The translations under genes were made by a program, and so were the position numbers. From Tridacna crocea (lineage: Eukaryota > Mollusca > Bivalvia > Cardiida > Cardiidae), in the NCBI GenBank assembly GCA_943736015.1, contig OX031064.1, forward strand, positions 37,437,361-37,501,360: a DNA stretch of 64,000 nt. Reading direction: 5' to 3'. The notes under the pieces were generated by a model. The model was given only the letters and a program-made list of their open reading frames with translations, was not told the DNA's origin and ran no database searches. Positions 8,413-17,042 of this stretch are shown here, one piece after another. Within the stretch, counting starts at the first letter, position 1, and each line of letters starts with the position of its first letter.

Positions 8413-11400
8413 GTAAGATCCATAATCATTTTATTGTTACAGTAAATAAGTGAAATCATGGCAGCCGATGTAACTATTTATGCCTTATTGCAGTTTGAAC
8501 ACGGTATTCTTTCAAAGTCACTGACTGCTTTCCCACATCACTAGCATGGTAACAACCATCAGTGGCGAGAGAAAACTGTATCTTACTGCAATACCTATCA
8601 TGTGTGAAAAGACAATGGCAGAACTGAGCGGGATTCAAATCCATTTCAAATCCTATTATGTTACAGAGTAAATGAGCTCTTTTACCCAAGTATGATAAAT
8701 GAATACATTTTGACAATTCTTTTCTGTCTGAATTTAATCCTATTGTTCCTGGCCACATGGCTAATTGAAAGTATTTGCAGACAAACAATTGAATTTTACA
8801 CATATAAAGGAGTGAGTCTTTGAAAGGGAAGAAAACATTGGTAAAAGGAGAAAATGCTGGATACCTGGATTTTGTCCTTTACCCACAATGTTTTCAAAAG
8901 TCCTTTACCTCTGGGTTGTTGAAATTCTGGATTGTTGCATAAAGGGTTTTACCTTTCATGATATATTACTAACAACTATTGTTTCATCTAGGTGTTGACT
9001 ATGATTATATTTGGTGTTGTTGTTGGTGCCATCTACTGGCAGATTGATGACTACAGTCCCTCCGGACCTCAGAGCAGGTCAGTACATGTATTTGTACGCT
9101 TCTTATCAGCCATGATGATATTGCCACGATCAGGTTGTGCCTAGAGTATGTTACTTCATTTACAATATCTTAACTCTTTACCACATGATAAAATTTTAGA
9201 CTGGTCCAAATTGAAAGCATTTGCAGACGACAAAATAAAGGTGACTGAAAAATTGAAATTTGTTCTAGGAAGGGTAGAAAGCACTGTGGGAAAAGGAGAA
9301 AATGCTGGTTACCAGCATTTTCTCCTTTTCTCACTGTGTTTTCAAAAGGCTTCTTTCTTAGGGGCGTCAAAAGTAGGGATTGTGTGGTAATGGGATAAGT
9401 TATTGAATTTTTCACAGAACTCTTTACAGAATGACAAAATTTTAGACCTGTGTGAACTGAGAGCCTTTGCAGATAACATTTTAAATGTGACCCAAATTCT
9501 AGAGTTTTTATGTGAAAGAGTAGAGAACACAGCTGGAGAAAATGTTGGTTAACAGTAGGTCTTCGTATTCCCAAAACCTTTTCCAGTACCTTCTCTTTTC
9601 AGGGATGTTAAAACATGAGATTGTGTGGTAAAGGGTTAAAGAACCCAGAGCAGATTTTCACAAAATGAATTGGATGAAGAGAAAGATTTGGAAAACCCAG
9701 AAGTAGTGAAACATTTGTAAAATACAAAAACATATTATTTACTGATTGGTTGAGGAGGGTCCTCTGTAGCTTAGTTTTAAGTTACAGAATTATCAAACTG
9801 TAACCTAGCCTGGCATACAGGCCCTGCATTTAAGTCATTCTAATAAAAAAGGTTCACAACTATAGCAAAGTCACAGAAATATGTGTTGTTATTTGCCTTT
9901 CTTCTGAAATACAGGTTAAATCAGGTATCAGAACATTGAGAACAATGTTTTTCATTTGGCAGTTTTACTGGATGATTTTGTTTTAATGAAAAGGCTCTAT
10001 TTAACAGACTGACACCAGTCTAGCTGTAACCTTACTTGAAGCTATGGGCTTTTCTCAGAAAAAACTGTCAAGAGCCATAGTCTTGTACTGGTGGAACCCA
10101 GGACATACATGGATAAGTGAGCAGTTTCAGTGATCTGTCTGAAATTATGTTGAAAGTGGTGAGAAATACCATTCAATCAATCAATCAAGAAACTTTTTGA
10201 TTTCAGGGTTGGAACTTTCTTCATCATAGTGAACATGGTATTTTGCAATTTGTCAGCTATGGAAGTGTTTAAGAACAGAGCAGTTTTCTTGTAAGTACAG
10301 TGTTTTCAGAGTCAAGAAATGCATTGCCTTTCTCTTACTTCATTGCATTCTTTAAAGAGCATTAATCCTTAGAGCACCATACTTTTAAAAATTAAACCTT
10401 ACCGTGCCAAATGAATCTAACAGACTTGTTAACCTTAGGGCGCCCAATAAACAGACCTTTTCATCTAAGAAACACAACCCAAATAATGACAGTTTTGCAG
10501 TTGGTTTCTTCTATAGAGCTTCACCAAAGCAGGTGTTTTGTTCAGCCTGATCTTGATCTACACTGTTTTCAAAGGTAACTATAGTTGTTAAAGAATCTAA
10601 GGGTTAACCCTTTCCCAAATGACAAACTTTTGGACAAGGCCAAACTGAAAGCATTTGCAGACGACAAACTCTTGCTGGAAAGATGATTTCTGTCTATGAT
10701 GGGGTATAAAACATTGTGGGAAAAGGAGAAAATGCTGGTTAGCAGTATTTTCTCCTTTTCCCACAATGTTTTCAAAAAGCTACTATTCCAGACCCATAAA
10801 AACCAGGGATTGTGTGGGAAAGGGTTAAGTGTACAAATTAGAGCAAAATACTTACAAAATTATGACTGCTTTTGTCTATAGTGTTTCAGGAAGGCAGACT
10901 GTAGATCGAAGATCAGACTGCACATTTTGTACATTATGATATTAATCTTCACTAGCTGCAAAGGCAACTGTGTTTGTTAACTCATTACCAAATGACAAAA
11001 TTTTAGACTGGTCCAAATTGAAAGCATTTACAGACGACAAAATAAAGATGACTGAAAAATTGAAATTTGTTCTGGGAAGGGTGGAAAACATCGTGGGAAA
11101 AGGAGAAAATGCTGGTTACCAATATTTTCTCCTTTTCCTACAGTTTTTTCAAAAGGCTTCTTTCTCAGGGGTGTCAAAAGTTGAGATTGTGTGGTATTGG
11201 GTTCAAGCCTTTAAGGGTTATGTTTACAAATAAGAACAAAATAGTTACAAAATCATGAAAGATTTTTGAAAGTTTCTTGTCTAAAGTGTTTCTGGAAGCA
11301 GACAGTATAGATCAAAGATCAGACTGCACATTTTGTGCAGTTTGATCTTGATCTACACTGGCTACAATGATAAATGTTGTCACAAATATTGTCACAAAGG

Positions 11401-14160
11401 TTTTTTTTTAATGAAAATAATAAATAAAGAACAGACATTAGCAAGACTGTGCTCTTTTTCAGAAATGAGAATGTGAGTGGTTTCTATGGAATGTCCTCCT
11501 ATTTCATCTCCATTGTGGTCTGTGACATTATACCAATGAGATTCCTACCTATGGTCTGCTTCTCAGCTGCGATCTACTCTATGTTGGGTAAGGTTCCATA
11601 ACTATCCCAAGTTAAATACCATAGTCTACTGAATACCATAGCTTTTAGAGTATGGTAGCTTATGACATGATATGATATACAGTTCCCTTTTCAGATAAGG
11701 GAGTTCCAAGATCATGCTACACAAAATAAACAGCCTGAAGAAAAGGAGAAAATGTTGGTGACCAGTATTTCCTCCTTTTCCCACAATATTTCCTACCCTG
11801 TGACGGAAAAATATCAAGATGCGTTGTACGTTCGATTTGTCATCAGTAAACACTTTCAGTTTGGACAAGTCCAAAATTTTGTCATCTGTTGAGTGTCCTT
11901 GAAGTATATAGATAATCAATATGTATCAAGATTTGCTCTAAAAAAGAAAACATAATTTTTAGAAAAATCTATCATGGAAATTTCACAGGCAACTAGTGAA
12001 TGTGGCTCAAAAAGCTAGGGTAGAAATTTTTTGAGAAAAAAAAAAAGATGGGAAATGCATATTCAAGCATATTCTCCTATATCTCATTACCAAATGACTA
12101 TATTATAGACGTGTCCAAATTGAAAGCATTTGCAGACGACAAAATAAAAGTGACTGAAAATTTGAAATTTGTTTTGTGAAGGGTAGAAAACATTGTGGGA
12201 AAAGGAGAAAATGCTGGTTACCAGCATTTTCTCCTTTTCCCACAATGTTTTCTAAAGGCTTCTTTCTCAGGGGCGTCACAAGTTGCGATTGTGTGGTAAT
12301 GGGATATACACCATTTTTCAAATGCCTTCTTTCTTGGGGTCTTTAAAAAGATGAATAGCAGCGATCTAGTGAAAAATGAAATCTGTTTACAGGGTACAGA
12401 TCTAAGTGTGACAGATTCCTGCTGTATTTCCTGTCCCTTTTCCTGGTGTCCCTATCTGCTTTGGCCCTTTCATTCCTGCTGAGCGTCATCATTAGAATAT
12501 TTTCTATTGCCAGCCTGCTTATTGCCATGTGCTATGTTATCATGCTGGTGAGTGAGAGGTTTATCTACTTTATTTTTATACGCCCGTCAAAGACGGGACG
12601 TATTATGGGATCACCCGTGGCGGGCGGGCAGCATCCAGTTCTTTGTCCCGTGCATATCTCCAAAACTATTCTAGCTAGGGTTATGAAATTTCATGGGTGG
12701 ATAGATCTCATCAAGGGGGAGTGCAGTGCACAGAAACCATAACTCTTGCTCGCTTAATTTTTGAGTTATTGCCCTTTGTCGTTTTTCATACTTGAATTTT
12801 GTCCGGAGCACATCTCCAAAACTATACTAGCTAGGGTTATGAAATTTCATGGGTGGATAGATCTCATCAAGGGGGAGTGCAGTGCACAGAAACCATAACT
12901 CTTGCTTGCTTAATTTTTTAGTTATTGCCCTTTGTCGTTTTTCATACTTGAATTTTGTCAGGTGCATGCCCCAGCTTTACAACTTGGGGTAAGACGGGCG
13001 TATCTTGCGACAATTTGCCGCTCTTGTTCATATTCTAGAGCACATGAATGTATAATTTTCCTAAAAATTCAGTTAAAACTTTAGAGCACCAAATAAATCC
13101 AATAGACATTTTCAGTCAAAAATAAAACTCGGATAACTGTAATTTCAGTATTTTTCTGTTCTAGACTGTCTCTCTGCAAAGCCAACAGCGTAGATCAAAG
13201 ATCCGACTGCATTGTTTGTGTAGCTTATCTTGATCCATACTTAATACAAAAGTAACTATAGTTGTGAAAGATAATTTGATTTTAGAATTAACCTTGTAAT
13301 TCATTTACTCATGAAACAAGCCAAATGCAGGCAAGATTAAGAACTTCTCTGTAGTAAATGGATTTTTTGATGTTTGGTAAAAAATGTACAGAATAAAAAA
13401 AAAACGCCATTGTGAGATCGCTATATAAATTTTGCTGAAATGACTGAGGATCATGGTGATCCTCCAACATGGTACCTAATACATACATCTTTCAACTAGA
13501 TACTTACTTAAAATAGTTACTTAGGCTGGAAAGTGGGAATGAATACTCATTTACAGACGTGTGTATCGAAATCTTGTTGCGCAGAATGTCGATAGGTGAG
13601 TGCAACACTATTCTAAATGCCTGTACATTGTACAGGCACTTAAAATAATGTTGCACTCACGTATCGATGTGTAGTGTGATCTTTGATCTGGCATCCTTTC
13701 TGAAATGGCAGGATTTTTCCAGGCAAAAATACCTTCCGAAATTAGGGTAGATATTGTGTTTTTTATTACTTTCAGGTGAAATTTTCAGTTTAATTCATTT
13801 TTCAGGTTGACTGTTTACTAAACGACAGAATTTTACTCAGGTTCAACTTGAAAGCTTTTTGTAAACGCCAAATAAATACAGTTTAAGATGTGAAATTTGT
13901 CCAAAAGGATGGGTAGAAAACATTATGGAAAATACTGATTTCTCGTATTTCCTCCTTTTCTAACAATGTTTTTAGAACTCAAGGTTGTTTAGTAAGGGTT
14001 AAAGGTCATTAGTTTAAGTACATTTATCTTCAAATTCTTTTACTACAAATTTGATATTTGTATATTTCAGGTGTTTAGTGGTTTACTGGTGAACCTCGTT
14101 CCACTTCCTGTTTTCCTGAGATGGCTGAAATATTTCAGTATCTTCAGATACAGTTTAAAT
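8365..14160 (+). CDS. ABCG2-like: ABCG2-like ABC half-transporter, transmembrane-domain exons (partial gene, possibly a pseudogene)
   Basis: Six exons, about 8365-8412, 8992-9077, 10207-10290, 11463-11587, 12393-12547 and 14071-14160, join in one frame with matching phases and GT-AG borders. The product follows ABCG2 from KNLVRNP through VVGAIYWQ (TM1), VGTFFIIVNMVF (TM2), the SGFYGMSSYF loop, DIIPMRFLP (TM3), ALALSFLLS (TM4), and IASLLIAMCYVIML then FSGLLVNL (TM5), to LKYFSIFRYSLN. ABCG proteins are plasma-membrane efflux half-transporters that dimerise, with an N-terminal ATPase and six membrane helices. Missing here are the ATPase (Walker A, signature, Walker B), which should lie upstream of the window or be lost, and the third extracellular loop with TM6. 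An in-frame TGA at 8362-8364 interrupts the first exon. Introns are crowded with MITEs. Human exon borders fall at equivalent residues. Confidence 0.75.
8771..8952. mobile_element. TTAA-MITE family 1, degraded, in the ABCG2-like intron
   Basis: GGGAAGAAAACATTGGTAAA, GGAGAAAATGCTGGATACC, a damaged right core (TTGTCCTTTACCCACAATG) and the short arm ending ATAAAGGGTTTTACC. It ends about 40 bp before the TM1 exon. Confidence 0.6.
8992..9077 (+). CDS. ABCG2-like: ABCG2-like exon: TM1 (VLTMIIFGVVVGAIYWQIDD)
   Basis: Acceptor ttcatctag, donor AG/gtcagt. Phase 0 in, phase 2 out. GVVVGAIYWQIDDYSPSGPQ matches the LGLVIGAIYFGLKNDSTGIQ segment of human ABCG2 residue for residue in length. The final AG joins G of the next exon to make arginine. 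Confidence 0.85.
9170..9398. mobile_element. TTAA-MITE family 1, long arm plus short arm
   Basis: Starts TTAACTCTTTACCACATG and ends GTGTGGTAATGGGATAA. The core GGGAAAAGGAGAAAATGC with TGGTTACCA centre is almost intact. The right TTAA is mutated. Confidence 0.8.
9418..9639. mobile_element. TTAA-MITE family 1, degraded copy
   Basis: Left ACTCTTTACAGAATGACAAA, a shortened core GGAGAAAATGTTGGTTAAC, right short arm with ATTGTGTGGTAAAGGGTTAA at 9636-9639. Confidence 0.65.
10000..10192 (+). repeat. SINE-like repeat, 3' part with (CAAT)n tail
   Basis: Ends ATGTTGAAAGTGGTGAGAAATACC followed by CAATCAATCAATCAA. The same 3' domain with CAAT repeats is at 62985-63152 and, inverted, at 34573. No clear A/B box remains in this copy. 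It abuts the acceptor of the TM2 exon. Confidence 0.5.
10207..10290 (+). CDS. ABCG2-like: ABCG2-like exon: TM2 and following loop (VGTFFIIVNMVFCNLSAMEV)
   Basis: Acceptor tgatttcag, donor TT/gtaagt. Reads R-VGTFFIIVNMVFCNLSAMEV-FKNRAVFL, aligning with AGVLFFLTTNQCFSSVSAVE-LFVVEKKLFI of human ABCG2. Hydrophobic first half, basic end, no stop. Confidence 0.85.
10429..10607. mobile_element. TTAA-flanked MITE family 3
   Basis: TTAACCTTAGGGCGCCCAAT at the left and GAATCTAAGGGTTAA at the right. Contains AGCCTGATCTTGATCTACAC. Its right TTAA (10604-10607) is also the left end of the next MITE. A related stub (TTAATCCTTAGAGCACC) precedes it at about 10363. Confidence 0.65.
10604..10828. mobile_element. 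TTAA-MITE family 1, CCCAAAC-ended subfamily, inverted relative to 4933
   Basis: TTAACCCTTTCCCAAATGAC to TGTGTGGGAAAGGGTTAA, with TTAA on both sides. Core TTGTGGGAAAAGGAGAAAAT with centre GCTGGTTAGCAG. Right arm carries AAAAACCAGGGATTG. Confidence 0.85.
10890..10976. repeat. MITE family 3 core fragment
   Basis: GTAGATCGAAGATCAGACTG followed by CACATTTTGTACATTATGAT. The right half of the palindrome has decayed. A sister copy with an intact palindrome lies at 11290-11360. Confidence 0.5.
10977..11205. mobile_element. TTAA-MITE family 1, long arm plus short arm
   Basis: TTAACTCATTACCAAATGAC at the left. The core has decayed on the right (CCTACAGTTTTTTC). Ends GTGTGGTATTGGGTTCA, where TTAA is mutated. 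Confidence 0.8.
11290..11360. repeat. MITE family 3 palindromic core
   Basis: TAGATCAAAGATCAGACTGC, ACATTTTGT centre, then GCAGTTTGATCTTGATCTAC. A near-perfect palindrome of about 26-bp arms. Confidence 0.65.
11463..11587 (+). CDS. ABCG2-like: ABCG2-like exon: re-entrant loop and TM3 (SGFYGMSSYF...DIIPMRFLP)
   Basis: Acceptor gctctttttcag, donor G/gtaagg. NENVSGFYGMSSYF and CDIIPMRFLPMVCFSAAIYSML match HEYISGYYRVSSYF and SDLLPMRMLP...YFML of human ABCG2, including the conserved D-(L/I)-(L/I)-P-M-R. This is the most diagnostic exon. Confidence 0.9.
11735..11893. mobile_element. TTAA-MITE family 1, truncated right part
   Basis: GAAAAGGAGAAAATGTTGGT, ACCAGTATTTCCTCCTTTTC, then the long arm (AAACACTTTCAGTTTGGACA, GTCCAAAATTTTGTCAT). 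Left arm missing. Confidence 0.6.
12080..12306. mobile_element. TTAA-MITE family 1, long arm plus short arm, intact core
   Basis: Left end ATCTCATTACCAAATGAC, perfect core (TTGTGGGAAAAGGAGAAAAT and complement around GCTGGTTACCAGC), right short arm ending GTGGTAATGGGATA. Both TTAA sites are mutated. It ends about 90 bp before the TM4 exon. Confidence 0.8.
12393..12547 (+). CDS. ABCG2-like: ABCG2-like exon: TM4 and start of TM5
   Basis: Acceptor ctgtttacag, donor CTG/gtgagt. Reads GYRSKCDRFLLYFLSLFL, VSLSALALSFLLS and IASLLIAMCYVIML. Same length and hydrophobic pattern as the human TM4-TM5 exon. A pearl-like element starts only about 30 bp beyond the donor. Confidence 0.85.
12578..13026 (+). 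mobile_element. Pearl/Helentron-like element A, two 156-bp units
   Basis: 5' end ATACGCCCGTCAAAGACGGG, then CGTATTATGGGATCACCCGT, then two internal 156-bp units starting with GTCC (12645, 12801), and 3' end AAGACGGGCGTATCTTGCGA ... GCCGCTCTTG. It lies just inside the intron after the TM4-TM5 exon. Longer copies occur at 45588 and 55243, and a diverged one at 38788. Confidence 0.8.
13073..13291. mobile_element. TTAA-flanked MITE family 3
   Basis: TTAAAACTTTAGAGCACCAA to GATTTTAGAATTAA. Contains GTAGATCAAAGATCCGACTG and the opposing TATCTTGATCCATAC. Right arm AACTATAGTTGTGAAAGA matches the 10429 copy. Confidence 0.6.
13588..13668. repeat. Near-perfect zero-loop palindrome
   Basis: Left arm GAGTGCAACACTATTCTAAA then TGCCTGTACA. 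Right arm is its complement with about four mismatches, centred on a single T at 13628. Flanking TCGATAGG and GTATCGA extend the symmetry. It is followed at 13669 by a family 3 half-core (GTGTAGTGTGATCTTTGATC). Confidence 0.75.
13806..14004. mobile_element. TTAA-MITE family 1, degraded copy
   Basis: TTTACTAAACGACAGAATTT, GTAGAAAACATTATGGAAAA, TATTTCCTCCTTTTCTAACA, TTTAGTAAGGGTTAA. Core partly deleted. Confidence 0.6.
14071..14160 (+). CDS. ABCG2-like: ABCG2-like exon: end of TM5 and cytoplasmic-facing segment (VFSGLLVNLVPLPVFLRWLK)
   Basis: Acceptor tatatttcag, donor AAT/gtaagt. Exactly 30 codons, phase 0 both ends. VFSGLLVNL...WLKYFSIFRYSLN matches IFSGLLVNL...WLQYFSIPRYGFT of human ABCG2, after which the next exon should begin A-L-x-x-N-E. 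No convincing candidate for that exon was found to the right. Confidence 0.87.
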
Positions 14161-14255
14161 GTAAGTACCCAAATTTCACACACTATTATAAATAAATAAT
14201 TCAAAAACTTTAAGAGTGGAAGCAAGAAACAAACTGTAGTAGCTTTTACAGACAG

Positions 14256-14311
14256 CAAAGATCAAGATCAGACTACACTTTTTGTGCAATTTGATCTTGG
14301 ATTTACATAGT
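14256..14311. repeat. MITE family 3 palindromic core
   Basis: AAGATCAAGATCAGACTACA, centre CTTTTTGTG, CAATTTGATCTTGGATTTAC. About 24-bp imperfect arms. Confidence 0.6.
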
Positions 14312-14507
14312 TCACTACATTTCAAAATCGACAGGACACTGATCTGAACCCATATTTATCAGCCATTCTTATCGACACCCCTTGTCTAATTCTCAAGAAG
14401 TTTTGAAAATTTCAAAGTAGTGTAGTTTCTGATTGGCGAAAACCAAATGGTTCAGCTAATCAAAGTTTTCATGAAATACTTTTTATTATCCCTTGCCGAA
14501 GGTGGAG

Positions 14508-14601
14508 GGATATAGTTTTAGCGTTGTCGGTCCTTCCTTTTCTGTCAGACTCTCTACCAAGCAATTCAACACAGAATTGTGGATCCACAAAATCCGTTTA
14601 A
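14508..14601 (+). repeat. 5' end of another pearl-like repeat, truncated
   Basis: TTATCCCTTGCCGAAGG with the imperfect return GGAGGGATATAG makes a 5' hairpin, followed by GCGTTGTCGGTCCTTCC. This 5' layout (hairpin, then pyrimidine-rich stretch) matches elements A, C and D in the window. No 3' end was found. Confidence 0.4.
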
Positions 14602-14835
14602 TTAACTCTAAACTATACCGAACAGCAAAATTTTAGACTAGTCCAAATTGAAAGCATTCGCAGACGACAATATTAATGTGAATCAAAAATTGAAATTTGA
14701 TTCGGGAAGGGCAGAAAACATTGTTGGAAAAGGAGAAAATGCTGGTTACCAGCATTTTCTCCTTTTCCCACAATGTTTTCAAAAGTTTTCTTTCTCAGGG
14801 TTGTTAAAAGTCGGGATTGTGTGACAAAGGGTTAA
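14602..14835. mobile_element. TTAA-MITE family 1, long arm plus short arm
   Basis: TTAACTCTAAACTATACCG to TTGTGTGACAAAGGGTTAA. Core AGAAAATGCTGGTTACCAGC complete, with one mismatch (TTGTTGGAAAAGG). Confidence 0.85.
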
Positions 14836-14982
14836 ACATACAACTTAATTGTGTGAAAGGATGGTCCTCTGACATGCAGAAAAATGACCTATGATAATTT
14901 TGACTCATGTCGGCGCCAATATTTTTCCGCATTGCATTAAGTCTCCTTTTTTGTCAGGGTGTGGCTTATATCATTTGTTATC

Positions 14983-15178
14983 TTAACCCTTTCCCAAACA
15001 AGCTCTGGTTTTTACGCGTCTGCAGTAAAAGTCTTTCGAAAACACTGTGGGAAAAGGAGAAATTGCTCATAATGAGCTTCTTGAGAACTTTCTGGCCTTT
15101 TCTCCAAATGTTAAATTGTCGTCTGCAAACACTTTTGGTTTGGAAGAGTCCAAAATCTGTCATTAGGGAAAGGGTTGA
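14983..15178. mobile_element. TTAA-MITE family 1, CCCAAAC-ended, rearranged core
   Basis: TTAACCCTTTCCCAAACAAG, GAAAACACTGTGGGAAAAGG, then GAAATTGCTCATAATGAGCT, where family 2-like GAAATTGCTC replaces GAAAATGCTG. Ends CATTAGGGAAAGGGTTGA. Confidence 0.7.
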
Positions 15179-15261
15179 AAAAATGGTATACCATGTAGTT
15201 GATGGGCAGCAACATTTGAAGCGTCTTCCTAGTCTCAATGCTCTGATAATTTTGGATACCT

Positions 15262-15400
15262 TTTTAGCTTACCTGAGCACAACTTGCCCAGGGGGAGCTT
15301 TTAGGATCACGGTGTGTCTGTCGTGAGTCATCAACAATTTCTTTAAATATCTCCTCCTTCTAAATCACTGGGCTGATTTTTTGGGAAAGGGTAAAAAAAT
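15262..15400 (+). repeat. 5' fragment of a pearl/Helentron-like repeat (TTTTTAGCTTACCTGAGCAC)
   Basis: Hairpin AGCTTACCTGAGCACAACTT / GCCCAGGGGGAGCTT, followed by CGTGAGTCATCAACAATTTC. Compare 2843 and 25986. No 3' terminus nearby. Confidence 0.5.
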
Positions 15401-15425
15401 GCTAAACATACATATTACTGAAAAG

Positions 15426-15610
15426 TTAACTCTTTATCACACGACCATATTTTAGACTCGTTCAAATTGAGAGCATTTACAGATGACAAAATAAAGGTGA
15501 CTGAAAAATTGAAATGCTGGTTACCAGCATTTTCTCCTTTTCCCACAGTGTTTTCAAAAGGTTTCTTTCTCAGGGGCTTCAAAAGTAGGGATTGTGTGGT
15601 AATTGGTTAT
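15426..15610. mobile_element. TTAA-MITE family 1 with left inner arm deleted
   Basis: TTAACTCTTTATCACACGAC, then the long arm runs directly into GAAATGCTGGTTACCAGCAT, skipping the left GGGAAAAGGAG. Ends GTGGTAATTGGTTAT. Confidence 0.75.
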
Positions 15611-15760
15611 TGATACATTTGGGTAAAAGAATTGTTTTAACTGAACGAAATGGAATATGCTTAACCTTTTCTCATAGGTATATTTTATTTATTTTTCCAG
15701 ATAACAGAGTAAAATTTTACAATGTCGTATGAATTGGGTGAGTTTCATTTTTTAGCATTG

Positions 15761-15973
15761 TTGACTCTTTACCAGACATTAAAACTTAGGTTTTGTCAAA
15801 ACTGTGGCTCATTTGGTTGAACTTTTCTTTTAAAGGGTAGAGAATATTGTAGGAAAAGGAGAAGATGCTCATGAGGGAAAATTAAAAAATACTTTGCCTC
15901 CGTTTCCTACAAGGTTTTCAAAAGCTGTCTTACTAAGAGTTGTTAGAACTCAGGATGTTTGGTAAAGTGTTGA
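15761..15973. mobile_element. TTAA-MITE family 1, degraded copy
   Basis: TTGACTCTTTACCAGACATT, GAATATTGTAGGAAAAGGAG, CCGTTTCCTACAAGGTTTTC, TTTGGTAAAGTGTTGAC. Arms decayed, order preserved. Confidence 0.6.
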
Positions 15974-16054
15974 CTCATTACCCCTTACTCCCTTCAATGA
16001 TAGCATGCCCGTTGTCCATCTCTCAGTGTATATAATTACATTTATTTTTTTATG

Positions 16055-16230
16055 CCCAGCCAGTTAGTTCAGTAGTTAGTATATCTGACTAATGAATTAT
16101 TGATTGCAGGTTTGTTACATGGTTGAGACAAATTTTCTCTCCGCCAATTTTTCACCTGTTATCTCTGCTGCATGTGAGAAAAATAGTCAGTAGCTTGGAA
16201 AATAAATTGGATCAGCACTGGTGTGAGAAA
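16055..16230 (+). repeat. tRNA-derived SINE, degraded
   Basis: Head resembles a tRNA: CCAGTTAGTTCAGTAGTTAG (A-box region), CTGACTAATGAAT, then GATTGCAGGTTTGTTAC (weak B box). The body shares CAGTAGCTTGGAAAA with copies at 32570 (CAGTGGCTTGGAAAG) and 58011. It is a fossil and not a functional tRNA. Confidence 0.5.
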
Positions 16231-16235
16231 CAGAG

Positions 16236-16391
16236 GATAATCAACTGGTTATTTTTGATATGAAAAATATCTCGCGAGGATGCGTTGTTAGGCGTTGAAA
16301 AAACTAGTGCCCAGCACGAGTTTTTTCAACGCCTTATGACATATCCGAGTGAGATATTTTTCATATCAAAAATAACTAGTTGATTATTCTA
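16236..16391. mobile_element. Palindromic MITE of about 156 bp
   Basis: Left arm GATAATCAACTGGTTATTTT, TGATATGAAAAATATCTC, GGCGTTGAAAAAACT. The right arm is the complement (GTTTTTTCAACGCC, GAGATATTTTTCATATCA, AATAACTAGTTGATTATTC), around a short centre (agtgcccagcacg). No clear target duplication could be fixed. Confidence 0.75.
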
Positions 16392-16509
16392 TTTATTACA
16401 TACCTTATTAATATTATTGTTTTTAATTTTTCGTTTGAAAGTCGGGTGAAAAAAATGTAGTCAAAAAAAAGTAGTTCCTAAATTACGGCAGGAAGTGAAA
16501 GCAAAAGTT

Positions 16510-16533
16510 GATATCATCACAAGTGATGATATC
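16510..16533. repeat. Perfect short palindrome GATATCATCAC-AA-GTGATGATATC
   Basis: Two 11-bp arms separated by AA, 120 bp right of the palindromic MITE and perhaps part of the same element. Confidence 0.7.
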
Positions 16534-17042
16534 AAAATGTATTACACTGGGATTTCAATGCTAGGTTCCCTATGGGGTCCCGGGTTTTTTTTACTGTATA
16601 GAATAGGACCTCGGCCTTTCTGTATGGCATGTCGTAGAAGGCAACTAAAATTAGAGACAAACGGCTGCTTTCCTCATAATTCGTAGGATTGCAGCAGGCT
16701 GGGTAGTTCTTATTCTAAATCCTATATTTTTTTCTTGATGTAAACAGGGTTTGGAATGGGAATCAATTGGCCTGTGGGACCCGGTGTGGGTTAATCAGGG
16801 GTATAAGAATAAACTACTGCAGTCCCGCGATCTTCACATCTGCCATTTCATGTGACTGAACAAACATGACAGCATGCATGTCGTAAAAGGCGACAAAAAG
16901 GAGCATCATTTTGTGTTTTGTCCATTCCTCATTTATCATGTTTGTCTTATGTTGTTGCACATGTATGTTGTTTTCACCATACACAATTGTTTACTTAGTA
17001 AGTGCGCCCAATATGACCTAAGTTGTCGATGGGCCTTAAAAC

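Noticed and set aside
9170-9574. 134-residue minus-strand ORF containing NQHFLLFPQCFLPF, seen repeatedly across the window
   Set aside because: This peptide is a translation of the MITE palindrome and long arm; the same phrase appears wherever the MITE occurs.
15716-15755. ttatttttccag/ataacagag... before gtgagt as an ABCG2-like exon
   Set aside because: The needed frame has a stop (ITE*), and the sequence shows no family residues.
16055-16130. A functional tRNA gene
   Set aside because: The acceptor stem and B box are not intact; the body continues into a dispersed repeat, so it is a SINE head.
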